Positions 1-16,071 of a DNA stretch of 64,000 nucleotides are shown here, piece by piece; the first letter of the stretch is position 1; each line of letters starts with the position of its first letter. The notes under the pieces are model-generated. The model was not told the origin of the DNA and searched no databases. It saw only the letters and a list, made by a program, of their open reading frames with translations. A program made the position numbers and the translations under genes. The stretch covers positions 25,110,608 to 25,174,607 of the forward strand of contig CM068314.1 in assembly GCA_034766995.1 (NCBI GenBank), given 5' to 3'. The DNA is from Acanthacorydalis orientalis (taxonomy: Eukaryota; Arthropoda; Insecta; Megaloptera; Corydalidae).

Positions 1-163
1 ACTAATTCTATTGACATTTGACAGCTATACGATTTTAATTTTAGTTATTTTATCGGTATAGGTGTAAACAACTGTGTTATAACATAAGGTATACTTAAAA
101 ATTATACAAAAATATAGAAAGTATTTGTTGCTTTATAAAAATTATGTTATGACAAATGTAAAA

Positions 164-164
<1 letters not shown>

Positions 165-234
<70 letters not shown>
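165..234. repeat. (TA)n microsatellite upstream of VPS13D
   Basis: About 70 bp of nearly pure TA followed by CA-rich degenerate repeat to ~400. The stretch 1-454 holds no other recognised feature. Confidence 0.95.
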
Positions 235-238
<4 letters not shown>

Positions 239-454
239 AACACACATACATATACACATTCATACAGATCAGACAAACAGATAAATAGACAGGCTGAGAG
301 ACAAATTACACACACAACACAAATGCTTCACAGACATGACGCACATACGTATCATACACAGGGATACACACAACACACACATACGCGTAACACATATACA
401 CCAAGAAGAGATGAAAGCTAAAAAGTTTTTGTTTTAAATGTATTTTCATTTCAG

Positions 455-503
455 TATAATGCCTGAATTGTACCCAGTTTGATTACAAGTTTATAATTTC
501 ATG
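455..503 (+). other. Vps13D: Probable 5'UTR part of VPS13D coding exon 1
   Basis: A TTTCATTTCAG acceptor-like sequence ends at 454, just upstream of the ATG pair at 501/504. This suggests that the first coding exon begins with a short spliced leader and that a non-coding exon and promoter lie left of the window or within 1-420. Inference only; no promoter element was recognised. Confidence 0.35.
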
Positions 504-2093
504 ATGTTAGAAAGTCTGGTGGCCTGGGTCCTCAATAATTACTTAGGAAAATATGTAGAAAATTTAAATACAGATCAATTGAGTATTGCCTTACTTTCAG
601 GTAATTTTTATTTTAATAATATTTATATGTAATGTTCATTATTTATATGTGTTTATATATATATAGACATACACACACATACTCACAAACATAATGTTCC
701 ACAAATGTGTTATATAAATTTATATATAGAAATTCAAGAATGTAAAATGAACGAAAGGGTTTTTATAGATTATAGTAGGTTTTGATCTTTCATTAAAAAG
801 ATGCAGGATATTGTCCTAGTAGAAATGCATTTCGATGGCAATGCCATCGCTTTTAGATAGTAACCACAGGAAAGATTTTCAATGCATGAAGATGGTGTTA
901 CTATTAAAATGTGCATATGAAATAAAAGTAGACAATAAAATTGAATATGTAAATTATATTAAATAAGTAAGTATTAAATAAAAAATGTAATTTGATGTTT
1001 TGTTCGTTTGTAAAAATGAATCTAGCTACAGTGCTAAACTATAATTATGATATGGTCTTATTAAAGTAATGAAAAATTATGTAAAAAAAATATGAGTTGA
1101 TTATGGAAGGAAATGAAACACCTGTGTGTGTGTGTGTGTTTATTTTTTAAACAAATATGAAAAAACATAGATCACACTTCTATATAAATTGTTTTGTTCA
1201 TTTTATTCATGTTCATGCATTTTGTGGAATATTTTACAAATCTGTTAAACATTTTGTTTGCTTTCTAGAAATATTTTTAAGTATAAATAATTTTGGATAT
1301 ATTGGAATGATGATCATTAATTAACAGATTATAGATAAAAAACACAACCTAGGAAATGCATTTTTATGATATTTTTTAAAAATTTTAATAATGTGATATT
1401 TGATTTTAATAAGAACTTGATTGAATTTTGTGTAATTATATATATGTGTGCGTGCGCGTGTGTGCATGCTTGTGTGCATGCGTGCTTGTGTGCGTGCTTG
1501 TGTGCGTGCTTGTGTGCTTGTGTGCGTGCTTGTGTGTGAATGTGTATGTGTGTTTATGCAGATACACATTTATAAAATTTAAGAAATTTTAATTTTATAA
1601 TATGTTTAGGTGAAGTGGAACTTGAAAATTTACCTTTAAAAAAAGATGCACTTAGATATATCGGACTTCCTATTCAAGTACGTACTGGTTTCATTGGGAA
1701 AGTGAAACTTCAAATTCCTGTTCGTCAAATAAGATCGGCACCATGGTTAATTGTTATTGAACAGCTTTATCTAGTAATTGGTCCTATAAAATTAAATGAG
1801 GTATATGAAAAATAATTAATAAAAATTAAATGTGATAATATAATTACATATCTAATTATAAGTAATTTGCTTTTTTTTATTCCTTTTTTCACATTTTATT
1901 TTGTTACAATATTTAGTCATTTACTTAACAAATTCTTTACTCATTTTTTATAAATCTGATTGTTGAATAATAAAAAAATATTTCTCTATTTTTTTATTAA
2001 ATATTTGACTTTTACTTAAGTGTTTCTCATATTTTATATATTATGGTGACTAGAATTCAGAACAGTATAAAATTCCCTTCTTAATTTTAATTT

Positions 2094-2133
<40 letters not shown>

Positions 2134-2409
2134 AATTGATTTTATTGCTATGTTATAGGCAATCATTGTTAAATTTTTAAAACTTCTGTAAATGTAGTTT
2201 ATAATAAATAAGTATACTTTTTACAGTGGGATGCAGATACAGAAGAAATAGTTGCACATGAAATTAAACTGTCTGCTTTAGATGCAATAGAAGCTCGTTG
2301 GCGTACAGAAACAGAAATTTCTCAACAGTCTGGTTATTATGCAACAAGTTACTCATCCTGGATAAATTATGGAACTGGTTTAATGACTAATATTGTAGAA
2401 AATTTACAG
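504..2409 (+). other. Vps13D: VPS13D exons 1-3: chorein_N region
   Basis: Residues 1-157. The start [20 protein letters not shown] followed by [20 protein letters not shown] and the [17 protein letters not shown] block is the conserved N-terminal chorein domain of VPS13 proteins. In the family it caps the hydrophobic groove at the ER end of the bridge and, with ATG2, delivers or accepts lipid. The three exons are separated by introns of 1,009 and 426 nt. Confidence 0.9.
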
Positions 2410-2794
2410 GTATATTTTCTATTATTAGTTTGGATTTATTTTGTGTGTTAGATACTTTTTCAAACATTGTTTTTTTGTAGTTGAAAATTAAGGATGTGCA
2501 TATAAGATATGAAAATGATGTTTTTCAACCAGAGAGAGCTTTTGCTTGTGGTATTACAATAAATTCATTATCAGCACAAAGTTGTGATTCAAACTGGTCT
2601 CCAGGGTTCACCCAATGGGATAATTCATTAGTGTCATTTAAACTGGTAGAATTGTCATCTTTTGCAGTATATTGGGATCCTATTAATAGTAATAAACAAA
2701 ACTATGAAAATTTCAACTTAGTTGAATTAGCTGTAAGTTTTATGCAGGTGTATGTATGTACATATCTACACACACATACACACATATATAATAT

Positions 2795-2825
<31 letters not shown>

Positions 2826-3870
2826 ATATATGAACATACGTTTTTATTAAATTTGTTAAAAATAAACATTTAAATATATTTATCTAATTAGTTTTAAAAT
2901 TTTTTATAGTCAATGATGTGTCAATTTCAAAAAGAACCCGATTTACATCGATATATTATGAAGCCAGTGAGTGCAAAAGCTCAGATTAAACGAAATAGAA
3001 GCGAGCAACCCTTACGATCTAGATCAAATCCTAGAATTGAATGTGATTTAAGTTTGGAAGAAGTACACTTTTCTTTAACAGATGTAAGTGAAATAATTTG
3101 ATTTTCAAATGTTGAAGATAAATATAGAAATTGTATATACTAAGATTTAAAACTCTTTTCACATATTATAATGCTGAGTATTAAAATTTCCTATTTAGAA
3201 TTCATTTCCCAAAGTAACATTAATCATGGGAATTTAAGATTTGGTAAATGGCAGCATACACCTCTCCTAAGAACCAAATAATTCATATGAAAAGTATTTA
3301 TATATGTTTAAGTGTGTATTTTTTATAATTTTTTTATTTCTATTTAATTTTTTAGCAACAATATGAACAAATGATTAATTGTTTTCAAGATCTCGATAAT
3401 ATTGCTCGATTGTGTCGTTACCGGCTTCATCGTCCAAGTTGTACAGTTAAGGATAATGCTCGAAGTTGGTGGATTTATGCCACTAGGTGTTTACTGCAAC
3501 CTTACATGCATCCTTCATTTTGTTTACCTCGACCAACATGGGAATCTTGTCAAAAAAGAGCAATAGAAAATGTAAAATATGTTGAGTTATATACAAAAAT
3601 TCTTACTACTCCTACAGCCGCAATTGGAACTGAAAGTAAAATAATAAAAGACACTGTTGAATGGAATAGAAATTTCGAGGAATTAAAAATTTTGCGAGAA
3701 GTAATATAATTTATTGAAATATATACATTTAGATTAATATAAGATAAATTTAAAAAGAGTTTTTAAAGTATGAAACTTAATGTACTATTATTTTTATCAA
3801 AATATGTACTGGATTCTATAGTTTTTATAAAATATGTTTAACTTTTGTAATGCGTATATTCTGTGTGTTA

Positions 3871-3935
<65 letters not shown>

Positions 3936-6641
3936 TATACACAAGGATGATTATTTAATTCATGGAATGGAGCTCTATTTTTGAATATCGTATAACTTTC
4001 ATGCTCCAATTATTAGGAGCACTTTATTCAGCCTTGTTGGATTGATCTTTATTCCACATCTAGTGCCTGTGGCATCAGTGTGCAAGTTGTTGTGCTATGG
4101 ATGATTTACAGTAAGGACAGTGTTAAGTCACTCATTACTGTATTAGGCATGGTTTAAGGTTTTAGAAATACTTAAAAAAATGAGCAAAGCTTATGATGAT
4201 GAGCATTTGAAGAAAATTGTGGTATTTAAGTGGAATAAATAATTCATAGTAAGAGGAGAATCTGTTGCAAATGATCCAAGACCAGATTGGTCAACATCTT
4301 TCACAACACCTGAGCAAATTTCATAAGCACAGAAAATTTTGGATGAATACAGGTGATTTATATTTTGACAGCTGGCTGAAAGAAAGAAAATTTCTTATGG
4401 AAATGCATATAAAATTCCCACAGAGTGTCTTAGAATTTCACAGATCTGTGATAATTGGATTCTACACAGTTTATCATTGAGATAGAAACAGTAGTGTTAA
4501 CCTGCTAAAGGTGAATCTGAAACAATTTGAGAAGAAAGGATCAGATTTTTTAATCCACGTAGTTACTGGGAATGAGACATGGGTATATCATTATAATCCC
4601 AAAACAAAGCAAAAGTCGAGTGAATGGAAGCATCCTGACTTTTCATGACTGAAAAAATTTTGAACAGTTTGGTCTTTTGGTAGACAAATAATGCTTATTT
4701 CTTTAGATGTGAAAAGAATTCTTTTGTGTTATTTCATACCACATAGTATAACAGTAAATAAAAATAGGCCTATGCTAAAGTTTTTAATGAAAATTTTTGC
4801 CATGGCATTCGAAAAAAAACACCCTGAACTTTGTAAAGTGATGTGATTTTTTCCTTATAATAACACAAAGCTTTATATATCATATCTTGTGCAGTCTGTG
4901 ATTAAAAAATTGGACAAAAGGTTTTTCAACATTTTCCAGATTTATTGGATATGGTATCTTGTGATTTCTTCTTGTTTCTACACCTCAAAAAATTCAGGAA
5001 GCTTATGACTCATGGAAAAAACAGTGATAAAAAGTGCTCACACCTCAAAGGAGAATATTTTGAAAAGGAAAAATTCACATAATTTATCACATGAAGATTA
5101 AATTTTTTTGGGCTCATTCTGTGAATTAAAGGATCAGCCCTCATGTGTGTGTGTGTGTATGTGTATGTATATATATATATATATGTATATATATTTATAT
5201 ATATATATTTATGTATTTATGTATTGTGTGTGTATATATATATATATATGCATGTAAATCCTATATTTTTATGTATCTTTGTATGCATATATACTTTATT
5301 AATGTTATATATAAATATTAGATTTCAATGCGTCGAGTTCCACATCCTATAGCAATCACAACTACATCACAAGCTCGAAGTATGCTTGTACAGTGGTTTC
5401 CACAATGGTGGAGTTGGTATTCTTCTCCAGTTCAGTCAAGTGTTTCACCATCAAATTCTCAATTAGATAACGATACTTCTGGAAAGAAAATTGAATTAGA
5501 AGATGAAATTCTAGATGCTCTTGTTGACACATTTGAAAATAATACTTTACTAAAGCGTGATACTGTATTTGGACAATTTAATTTTCGATTGAAACAAGGA
5601 ACATTTCACTTATGTGATGTTAATAAACTTTCTTCTGAAAGGTGATCATAATTCATTAAAATAACCAAACAATGTGCATAATACTTATTTAAAGATTTAT
5701 TTTTTATAGGAAACCTATGATTGAACTTCAATATGAAAATGTGAAACTGTTTGTAGAAACTCGACCTCGAACAGCTTCATATAAGTTTGAAATTATTCTA
5801 GGAGCAATTTATTTAAAAGATCATTTAACAAATGATTCACAGTTTCCGGTTTTAATAGCTCCCCAAAGTCGAGATTATAGTATAGGTCTTAATAAAACTG
5901 GAATAAAAATATTTAGTCCACGATTGAGTAAATTATCAAACATAAGTTGCTCTGGAAGTTCAGAACCTTTATTTCAATTGTATTATGAAACAAAACCAAT
6001 CAATTCAAATGTGGATACTAGGTAATAATTTTAATTAGTTATGGTTATCTATTTGATTTTAAAAGCCCATGCATATTGATAGGAGAAAAGAAGTATAATT
6101 TTTAAAATAACTGTTAAATTATCTTTAAATTGTCTTCAGTTTAAATATTGATGTAATACCAAATATTGATTATTTAGATTCTTTTTGATACTAGTGTATT
6201 GTATTTTCTTACATTTTTAATAGTAATTTGATTAAAATTTATGGAATGTAAAAAATATCTGCTGAAATATTCTACTTTAAACATTAGTATTTAAAATATA
6301 ATGTCTAGTTTGTTTTTTAAAAATATTTAAGTCAGAAGGCAAACAAGTGGACTATAATAAAAGAATAAACAATTTGTTTAATAATTGTTGTTTTAAATTT
6401 CAGATTACATGTCAAATCGCAATCTTTAGATATAGTGTACAATCCAGAGGTTACACAATGGCTTTCTAATTTTTTAGCAGGACCATATCAACAGCGTATT
6501 AATTTACCAACACGATCTAGTATTAGTGCAGATTTAATGAGAAATTGGGAACAAATTTTAGAAGGTGATTTGGTATGTATTTTACAGTCATATATGTGCG
6601 TGTGTGTGTATAAAGTGCTTGTTGGTTAAAGAGTAATTGAA

Positions 6642-6689
<48 letters not shown>

Positions 6690-8146
6690 CACACACACAC
6701 ACATATATATATATACTTGAAATAATCATTTTATTATTCTTAGAGTGAACGAAAATCGTGGGATTTATGTTTTGATATATCAGCACCACAAATAATTTTT
6801 GTTGAACAGTTTACTGATAAAAATGCTGCAGTTGCTGTTATTGATTTTGGTCGTTTACAACTCATGAATTCAGATACAATTAAAACACCAGCATCTAGTG
6901 TAGCAGTAAATATTATAGAACATAGAGAAAGTGAAGATGATGGTATAGTATTATTTTTGTTTGTTTTTATAAATTATATGCATCTTTTAGTGATATTAAA
7001 TGTTTCTAAAAGTTTAATCTTTGAAATATTATATACTTTTAAAGAGTTTAATTTTAATTTATTTATTAAAAATATTTAAATTAATTATATTTAATATTTG
7101 TTTAGAAAATTTTATGACACCTTGTTCAACTCCACCTGGTAGTGAAGCTAGTGATTCAGATCCAAATGTTTTGTTTACTGCTAGAGAAGCAACTATACCT
7201 TCTGCATCTACTTTAAATGAAATATCACTTTATGAAAAATTGTATGATAAGTATTCAGTAGAATTAAATGACCTGCAGATTTTGGTTGGAAAAGTACGTG
7301 ATAACTGGAAGTTTGCACATACAAAAGGCACTTCTGCATTACACGTATTAGATCGTTTTAACATATCTTTACAAATTGAAAGACGATGCATAAATACATC
7401 TGATCCATTATATCCAAGTTTAACTCTGAATGCCAATTTACCAAAATTAGTGGTACACATTAATGAACAGAAAATTACAATTATAAAAAAACTTCATAGC
7501 ATAATCATAAAAACTGGACTTCCTTCACCTTTTAAAAGTCCACAAGTTATCTCTCATGCAGAAAATTTGGAAAATACAGCTGATTTTGATGTACTGAGTC
7601 ACAATTCTGAAAGTATACAGGATTCAAATCCAGAACCATCACGACTTGTAATGCTGCAATTTTCAGTTGATCATTTAGCACTTGAAGTTCAGTCTAGAGG
7701 TAGAAGTATAGCAGAATTACAAGTAGCAGGTGTAAAAATTGTATTTACACAGCGTGTTATTGATACAAGTATTTTACTCAGTGTACATGGTTTATTGTTG
7801 GTTGATGCTTTACAAACTTATGGAGCTGATTTTGAATTGCTTGTTGCTAGTCACAAACATGTTGGGTAAGTTGAGTAAAATATAAAATTTTCATAGAATA
7901 AGAAGTAAATTATAGAAAATGTAGTAAAATTAAATTATAGAAAAATAATAATTAGGCAATCATTTCACACTATAATAATAATACAATGTAAATGATTGGG
8001 TATGAAGTCATTTTAATAGAATGAATCTATTTGTGTTTTATTTTTGTTTTTTCAAAATTGTTATTTTAAACTTTTGTTTTTTTTTGTACAATTACTTAAG
8101 TGATATCACTAGTACTTTTATGTTATATACTTATAGGTTAATGTGT

Positions 8147-8206
<60 letters not shown>

Positions 8207-9074
8207 AAATTTTATTCTGGAAATTAAAATCTCAAGAATGAATCATGTTTTGATAAACCAGTGATTTTTAATGAAGAAATTTTATTGTACAAATTCAAAC
8301 AAAAGTCTGATTCAATCAATTTGTGAGAGTTGATGACCATATTTTGCTGTAAATTGTCACATGAAAAAATTGGAAAGGTCCAGTGACAATAAGTTTGTGT
8401 TCCACATAAATTTGACCATGAGAACAAAGTGGTACAATTATACACGTGTGGCAGACTTGAAAGTTCAAAATGATGAATTATTCATTAATCACCTTATTAC
8501 CACTGATGAAAAAAGAATATTGTATGACAGTAGAAGAAGGAAATGACAATCCAAGAACAAGTAGCAAAATCAATTTTAAAACCAAACTTAAGAAAAATAA
8601 TAATAGTAAGTGTTTGGTGGGATTGTTGGTGTCCCGTTTATTATGAGACCTTGGAACCTGATGAACTCATAACTGTTTTATGGCTAACAGTTGAAGAGGT
8701 TAAAAGGGGAATTGTTTAAAAATAATCAATATTAATAAACGGAAGATGCATTATATTACAGCACAATAATGTCCATCAATGTCTCAAAACTAAGCAGGCA
8801 AATATCTCACTTTAATCAGTAAGTGTGGTTCAGTTCATCATCTATCAATGCAGTATTTTGTAAAACAAAAAATATTTGGGCCATGTGAAATCACAAATAG
8901 ATAAATCTTTTAATTCAAAATCGCTATATTATTACAAAAGAGGAATCAAAAAGTTTATATATAGGTTGAATAGAGTTATTTCAACTGAAGAAAAACACAT
9001 AGTTGATTGGATTAAATAAAACATGTAGAAATTTTATTTTCAGTGTAAATATATGACATTAGTAAAATATCAAC

Positions 9075-9129
<55 letters not shown>

Positions 9130-9198
9130 TGTATGTATGTATGTTTATATACATACATACACGCATGAATACGTATGCATGAACATGCATATGTACAT

Positions 9199-9231
<33 letters not shown>

Positions 9232-10538
9232 ATTAAATAATGTTTATTGTATGTTTTGTATTGTGATATTTGTAAAAAAATGTAAATATTTTATGTTAAA
9301 TATGGTGAAATTTTGTGTAAAGAAATATTGAAAACCAAAATAATAAGTCTAATTTTGTTATTTAGAATGGACTCTGTGTCTGGAAGTCTCCGTGATAGTG
9401 AACCATGTAGTCCAACATCACCAGGATCTCCAGACCCAAGCTTATCAAAAATTAAAGTTACTTCACCTATAGCTCTTACCCAAGCATTATCAAATCTAAC
9501 TGTAGATGTTACTGGAAATCGAGGTATAAAATCACAGTAATTGCTTTTATGTGTATCAGAAAATAAAATATATGTGTTTATATAAGTATGAGTGTGCATG
9601 AATATTTTTCAAATTTATAATATAAAGGAAAATAATTCCTACTCACAATATTTGTGGTTTATTAATTGTTGTTTCTTTCAAAAATTATTTTTTAATGTAC
9701 TTTTTTTATTTTAGCATTATCTCCAAATCGAATTGGTGTTGAGAATACTTTGGGATCATTTGGTTTACCTGCTACAGGATCTTTTATCGGACTAGACCAA
9801 TTGGACATGGATGCACTTATTTCAGTTGAAGTTTTAATTGTTAGTGGAGCTGAGCCTTTACGTCATGCCAATATTCAGTTTAATAATTTAGATATTATTG
9901 GTATGTATATTATTTACAAAAGTAAATTTACATTTGATTATTATAAAGTAAATATGAAAAAAGAATGAACAATTTAATTTTTTATTTTTAAATTTTGTAT
10001 TTGACTTGTTATTAAATTCTTGTTTTATAGCAAACCAAGAAACAATAGTTGAATTAATTGGATTTATGCACCGAGTTTTTCCATCCACATATTCAAATAA
10101 ATGGAGTGTACCTGAAACAATAATTCATACTGAACAATATTCACCATCAGTATCACCAAGTTATTTAAATGATCAATCAGATTTTTATATAAAAAATCAG
10201 ACTGTAATTAAAACTGAAATATTTTTTGATTTTCACCGACTAAATGTTTTACTTTTAAGAGCTATAATTAAAGATGGTAATATTCAGGGGAGAAAAATTG
10301 CTACAGCTACAATGAGTGAAGCACGAATACAAGCAACTATTGGTATGTTTTTATGAGAATAGTTGTTTGTGTTTGCCTGGGTGTATGTGTGTGCGTGCGT
10401 GCATGTGTGTATATTTGTATATATGTATGATGTGTGTGGGTGTATATGTGCACATGTGTGTACGTACTGTACATATTGTACACACATCTAAACCCACATA
10501 TATACCTTATTACACACACACACATACATTCATACAAT

Positions 10539-10604
<66 letters not shown>

Positions 10605-13600
10605 TACATACATGCACACATGAATACATACACACCTAAATATATATATATATATATACATACATACATACACACATTGAAAGACTAATAACATAATTCA
10701 GTAATATTTACATCTAAAAACTAAATTATGGAAAACAAATCATGAATAGAATGTTCTGCTATTTCATTTTATTTTCAGATTCAATGCTTCTTATAGAAGG
10801 TTCTTTAGGTGGATTACAGATTTTAAATCTAACTCCAGAAGGGCATATGCATCAACGCATAATAAGTGTAGGCAAAGATCCACTTGTTGAAGCTGAATTA
10901 GTACAGCATAATTTATTAAACAGTTTAAATTCAGAATTATATACAGTAGGGCATAATTTATCTGCTGAAAAAGAAATAGATGAACGTGCATTTAGTTTTA
11001 TTGTTAAAAGAGAAATAAATTGTAAGCAAAATGGTAAGTAAAAAATATATCTGAATGGCATTTAATTAAATAAATTCAATAAAAATTTTGATTCAGTTAT
11101 TTCAACTATTTGATACATTTCAATTAAAAGCATTTAAAATAAATTTAAAAATAATGATTTTTTAATAGTAAATTCTTAATTTATTTATTAATAGAACAAT
11201 GTTTTTTTATAGATTAGTTTTTCTCTGTCCAAAATCATTTGATATACACATTTTTTATATACGTTCATGAAAAGGAACGTATTGTTTCAGGCAGTTGAAG
11301 TTGCTATATTTATAAACCTAGTGTGTGTTTATAAGTTTATGAGTGTAGATGTATAATGATTTAATATTTATCAGGTGTAGCTGACATCAAAGTTCGAATG
11401 GCATCGGTTTGGTATACACATTCTCCATTATTCCTTATGGAATTACAATCTTGTGCAACTGAATTTAAAAAATATCTTACAAATTTAGCAAAATCTATTA
11501 AATCAGCTGCAGCTGATATGGCAATGGGTCTTGTTCATGCAAGGTGAGTGTATCTATATAATTGTATATCAGATACACATAAAAATACTAGAAACATGTT
11601 TTTTCTTCAATAGCTATACTAAATAGTTTGTTTGATTCATTATTTTTTAATAATTTTTGATTACTTTAAATATATGTGTATAAAAATATAATTATAAGAA
11701 CGAAAATGTTCTTGAATTTCATGAAAAAAATAATTGTTTTGAGAGGATTTCATCAACCAATTAATTAAACATTTTTGTACAATATTTATATATATAGAAT
11801 GCTTAGTGTTTTTATTTTGAATAGGTAGTTATCTTTTTATTGAAATTGGTATTTTTAAATTAATTTATTAAAATATAAAGATGTAAATAATTATTTCATA
11901 AAGAAATGAATAATAATTACATTTTTTTATTGAAGTTTTTTTTTATTTATAGCGAGTGATATTTTTAAATGTATTTCTTTTTATAAATGATTAATTTAAA
12001 TGAGTGTAGAAAACTAATTTTTAAAAGGTATTTTAAAACATAATACACAATGTGAAAAATATTTCAGGTCAGAGATTCTTGGTCATTCATTATATATAAA
12101 TTCCCGAATTTCTTCATCATTGCATGGTATGACATCAGATATATCTCCAAAAAAACGTAAAAAAAGTTTTTCACAGTTTTCTGAACAATCAGAAAATTCA
12201 TTTAATTGTGAGACTTTGAAAGGTACAGCTCCACAAACACCTTTTAGTCCAGAAGATGATGATAAAAGTATTATTGACATAAAGTAAGATTAATTTAATG
12301 AAATAAATATAAACAGTAAAATTGGTTGAAGAAAGTAGTTTTATTTAAGTACAAATTATACTTAACAATTTATAATAAATAAATTAATATAGGCCAAAAT
12401 TATTTGTTAGTTAAGTAGAAATGTATATATGTAATACATATTCATTGGAAAGAAGAAATTACGAAAATAATATGTATTGTTTGACTTTTCAGGTTAAATA
12501 TTGTTTTGGACAGTCCTGTTGTTATTTTACCACGAACTTCTAACAGTCCACAAGTGTTTGTAGCACATTTAGGTAAAATTACTATAAATAATCATGACTT
12601 CGATAAACCATCATCTGAACAGACATTATGGGAAAGTTTATCATATTGCGATCGATTTGATATAGATGTTCGAGACATGAATGTATACTCTTTAGATATT
12701 ACAAATCGTAGGAAAACAAGTCAGTAAGTAGTGATAAACATTATTGTATATAAATCTATTAATATCTAGAAACATTATAATAATTATAATAATTTTCACT
12801 TTTGTATATTGGTATTCATCAATAACATGAGTTCATTTATTTGGAAATATTATAATTTTTTTAACTACTATTTGTTTGTTTTTATATGATTTAAGTAATA
12901 TATGACTTTAATAATATATTTTTACAATATATATGATTTGAATGTTTTCATGTATATTCTATTTTTAAAAATGTGGAAAATGTAAATTTTAATATGTAAT
13001 ATTTGAAAATTTATAATATTTTTAGGTCAGGATTTTCACAGTTGGGCCGTGCAGAAGATATTTATTCATGTTTAAAAGCAGGTCAGCCAATTCTTCATGA
13101 TACAGTGATACATTTAACAGTTGATAGGAAAATTCATTCTAATAAATTGGAACAAGAAAATTTTCCTGTTTTATATTCTGAAGAGACAAATGATATATTT
13201 GTAGACGAAGGAAGGCATGAAAATAAATTATTTGATAATATACAGGTGTGCTATTTAAATATCTGTTGTCAAATTTCATGTTATATGTGTAAAATTTTGG
13301 TGAAAATAATTTTTTTGTTACATAAACTTATAAGTATAATTGATTATTAATCGTATTAGTTGATTTATATCCTAATTATTATAAATAAAATAGAAGAAAG
13401 AAAGGAATCATATATATATACTTTTTTTAATAGTAATATTTTTAATAGTATTAAAAAGATGTGCAATGATATAGGTCTCTGGATGTGTTGTTTCACCTCT
13501 TAAGTTGTCGATGACACGATCACAATATGAGCAGTTATTAGATACATTTCAAACACTTGTTACGACTAAATTTTGTGAACATCCTGACTTATCATTAAAT

Positions 13601-14772
13601 ACTCGAACTTTTTCCACACTTGGAGAAGTTCCTGAAGAAGATATAGGTGTAACAACATTAAATATGGATCCACAATTACGAGCAAGAATGTTTACTAATG
13701 TGGAACACTGCAAGCAAGAAAAAAAGGATACATTGATGATTTTGAAAGGTATTAAGACATTTGTTGGTATTACTGATAAAATGTTTTTAAGTGTTTTAGT
13801 TCTGTATTAAATTATCTTTTAAAAAATGTATTCTTAAGTGTTGTAAACTATACATACTTTTTTTATTTAACTTAATGTATTTTCTCTCTTTCTGTCTGCT
13901 ATTATTTGTGTTTTTTTGTTTTAATTATACAAATTAATTACTTTTTTATAATTGATTAATAGATATAAGTTATTAAACAGTTAAATTATTATTATAATTT
14001 GTATTAGAAAAAAATCACTTTTAAAGTTTAAACATGTCAGTCATAAATTATATGTATAATATTTAAAAATGATATAGCAACAATGACCAGTTAATTGTAT
14101 TTTATTTTAGTTTCATTCAAGTTACCAGTTTTTCAAATAGAGTTGTGTGGAAATGTAGGTTCAGGAGAACAAGGTCTTGTTAATTTATCTTTTCAGGACT
14201 TTTTTGTTGAATATGAAAAATGTCATCAATTTGAAACAAGTATACAGGTAAAAATTAAAAAAAAAACAGTTGTAATTTTTTTTGTACATCATGACTCTTT
14301 TTAGGTTTCTCTTCGTTCTTTGTTAATTGAAGATCTTTTACGACCATATGATTCAAATAGTAGGCGAATGGTATCGTCTTCAGCTAAGAATGAATTACTT
14401 AATAATACTTGTTATTTATCTCAATCATGTCCAGATCTGACATTTAATCCTATTACTCAGAGTACATCAAGAGGATCTTTACCTGATCACCTTGAAACAC
14501 AAAAAGTACTGGATGCAAATTATAACCAGAAAATGCAGTGTCCTAAAACACCTCCACCTTCGCCAAATCGAAAACAACGACCTCAAGATAATCTTGTACT
14601 TATATCTTCATTAATTATTGATCCTTTAGCACCAACTTTTGTATCGTATTATAACTCTGTAAGTGGTAATAAATTAGTTATATCAATAATTTACATTTAG
14701 TGTTTCAATAGGGAACAAAAAAGAAATTTAACTAGCTGTATGTATGTATGTATATATATATATATATATATA

Positions 14773-14822
<50 letters not shown>

Positions 14823-15566
14823 GTTTTATATAATAATTATATTATTTTTTCTGAAACAATCTTAAATCATTTGTTGTATTTTTTTTATTTATGGATTACA
14901 CATACATTTTTTACAGTTAGAACGTAGTACTTCAATTGATTTTAATTCTTTGGATATGGTAATAAATGTGGAATCTTGGGTTGTAGTATTAGATTTTTTT
15001 GATGTTGGATCAAGTGAAACTAAGAAAACAGGTATAAATGCTCAACAAATTCATCAACCAGATATTAAAAAGAAAAGTCTAGGTATGTTTATATGTAATA
15101 TTTACTAATTTATGTTGTTTTTAAAAAAAAAAATTATTCTTATATACATACATACATATATAACACATGTTACACATTTTTATAGAAACTCGACAAGGAA
15201 ATTCAGAGTTGTCTGTTGATATTAAGTCATTAACATTAGTTTTAATACAGCCTGAAAGAGAAGTTGCTAAAGCAAATATATCAAATTTATCTTTTACTGT
15301 ATTGAATAAAGGCTCAAATATGAAATTAAATTCAGATTACCCAGCTGAAAGTAAATCGATAATAGCTGGTCAACTGGGTTCTGTGTCTTTATTTGATTTA
15401 ACTCCTCATGGATATCTCTACAGAGAAAGGTTTATTTCATCAGGGCAACAAGCACTTAATTTTAATTATGTAAGGTATGTAAAATATTTTATTCAAAGTA
15501 ATTTACATGATTAGTTAAATAAATATTATGTGCATAAATACATGTGTGTGTGTGTGTGTGTCTACA

Positions 15567-15649
<83 letters not shown>

Positions 15650-15652
15650 GCG

Positions 15653-15688
<36 letters not shown>

Positions 15689-16003
15689 AGGCATACATAC
15701 AGGAGTTACTTGAAATGTGTGGGTAATTTTATGGTTATTACTTTTTTCCTACATATGTTTATATAAATAACACTTAAAATCTTTACTATATCAGAGCTAA
15801 CAGTATTTGAATTTTGAGCTTTGAATTTTTTATTTCTATGACATCTGTAATTTGTATTGTAGATTTCTTTATTGACATTCTAGGTATAGATTCAAAAGTT
15901 GTATCCCAGTGTATACAAAAAAGTGAATTTTAATGGATAGTACTAGATAAATAAAGTCAAAATTACTGTTTTTCTTTTTTCTGATATCTTGGGTTAATTT
16001 ATA

Positions 16004-16071
<68 letters not shown>

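Noticed and set aside
10380..10680. CRISPR-like alternating repeats
   Set aside because: These are dinucleotide and tetranucleotide satellites in a eukaryotic intron, without fixed-length repeats and unique spacers.
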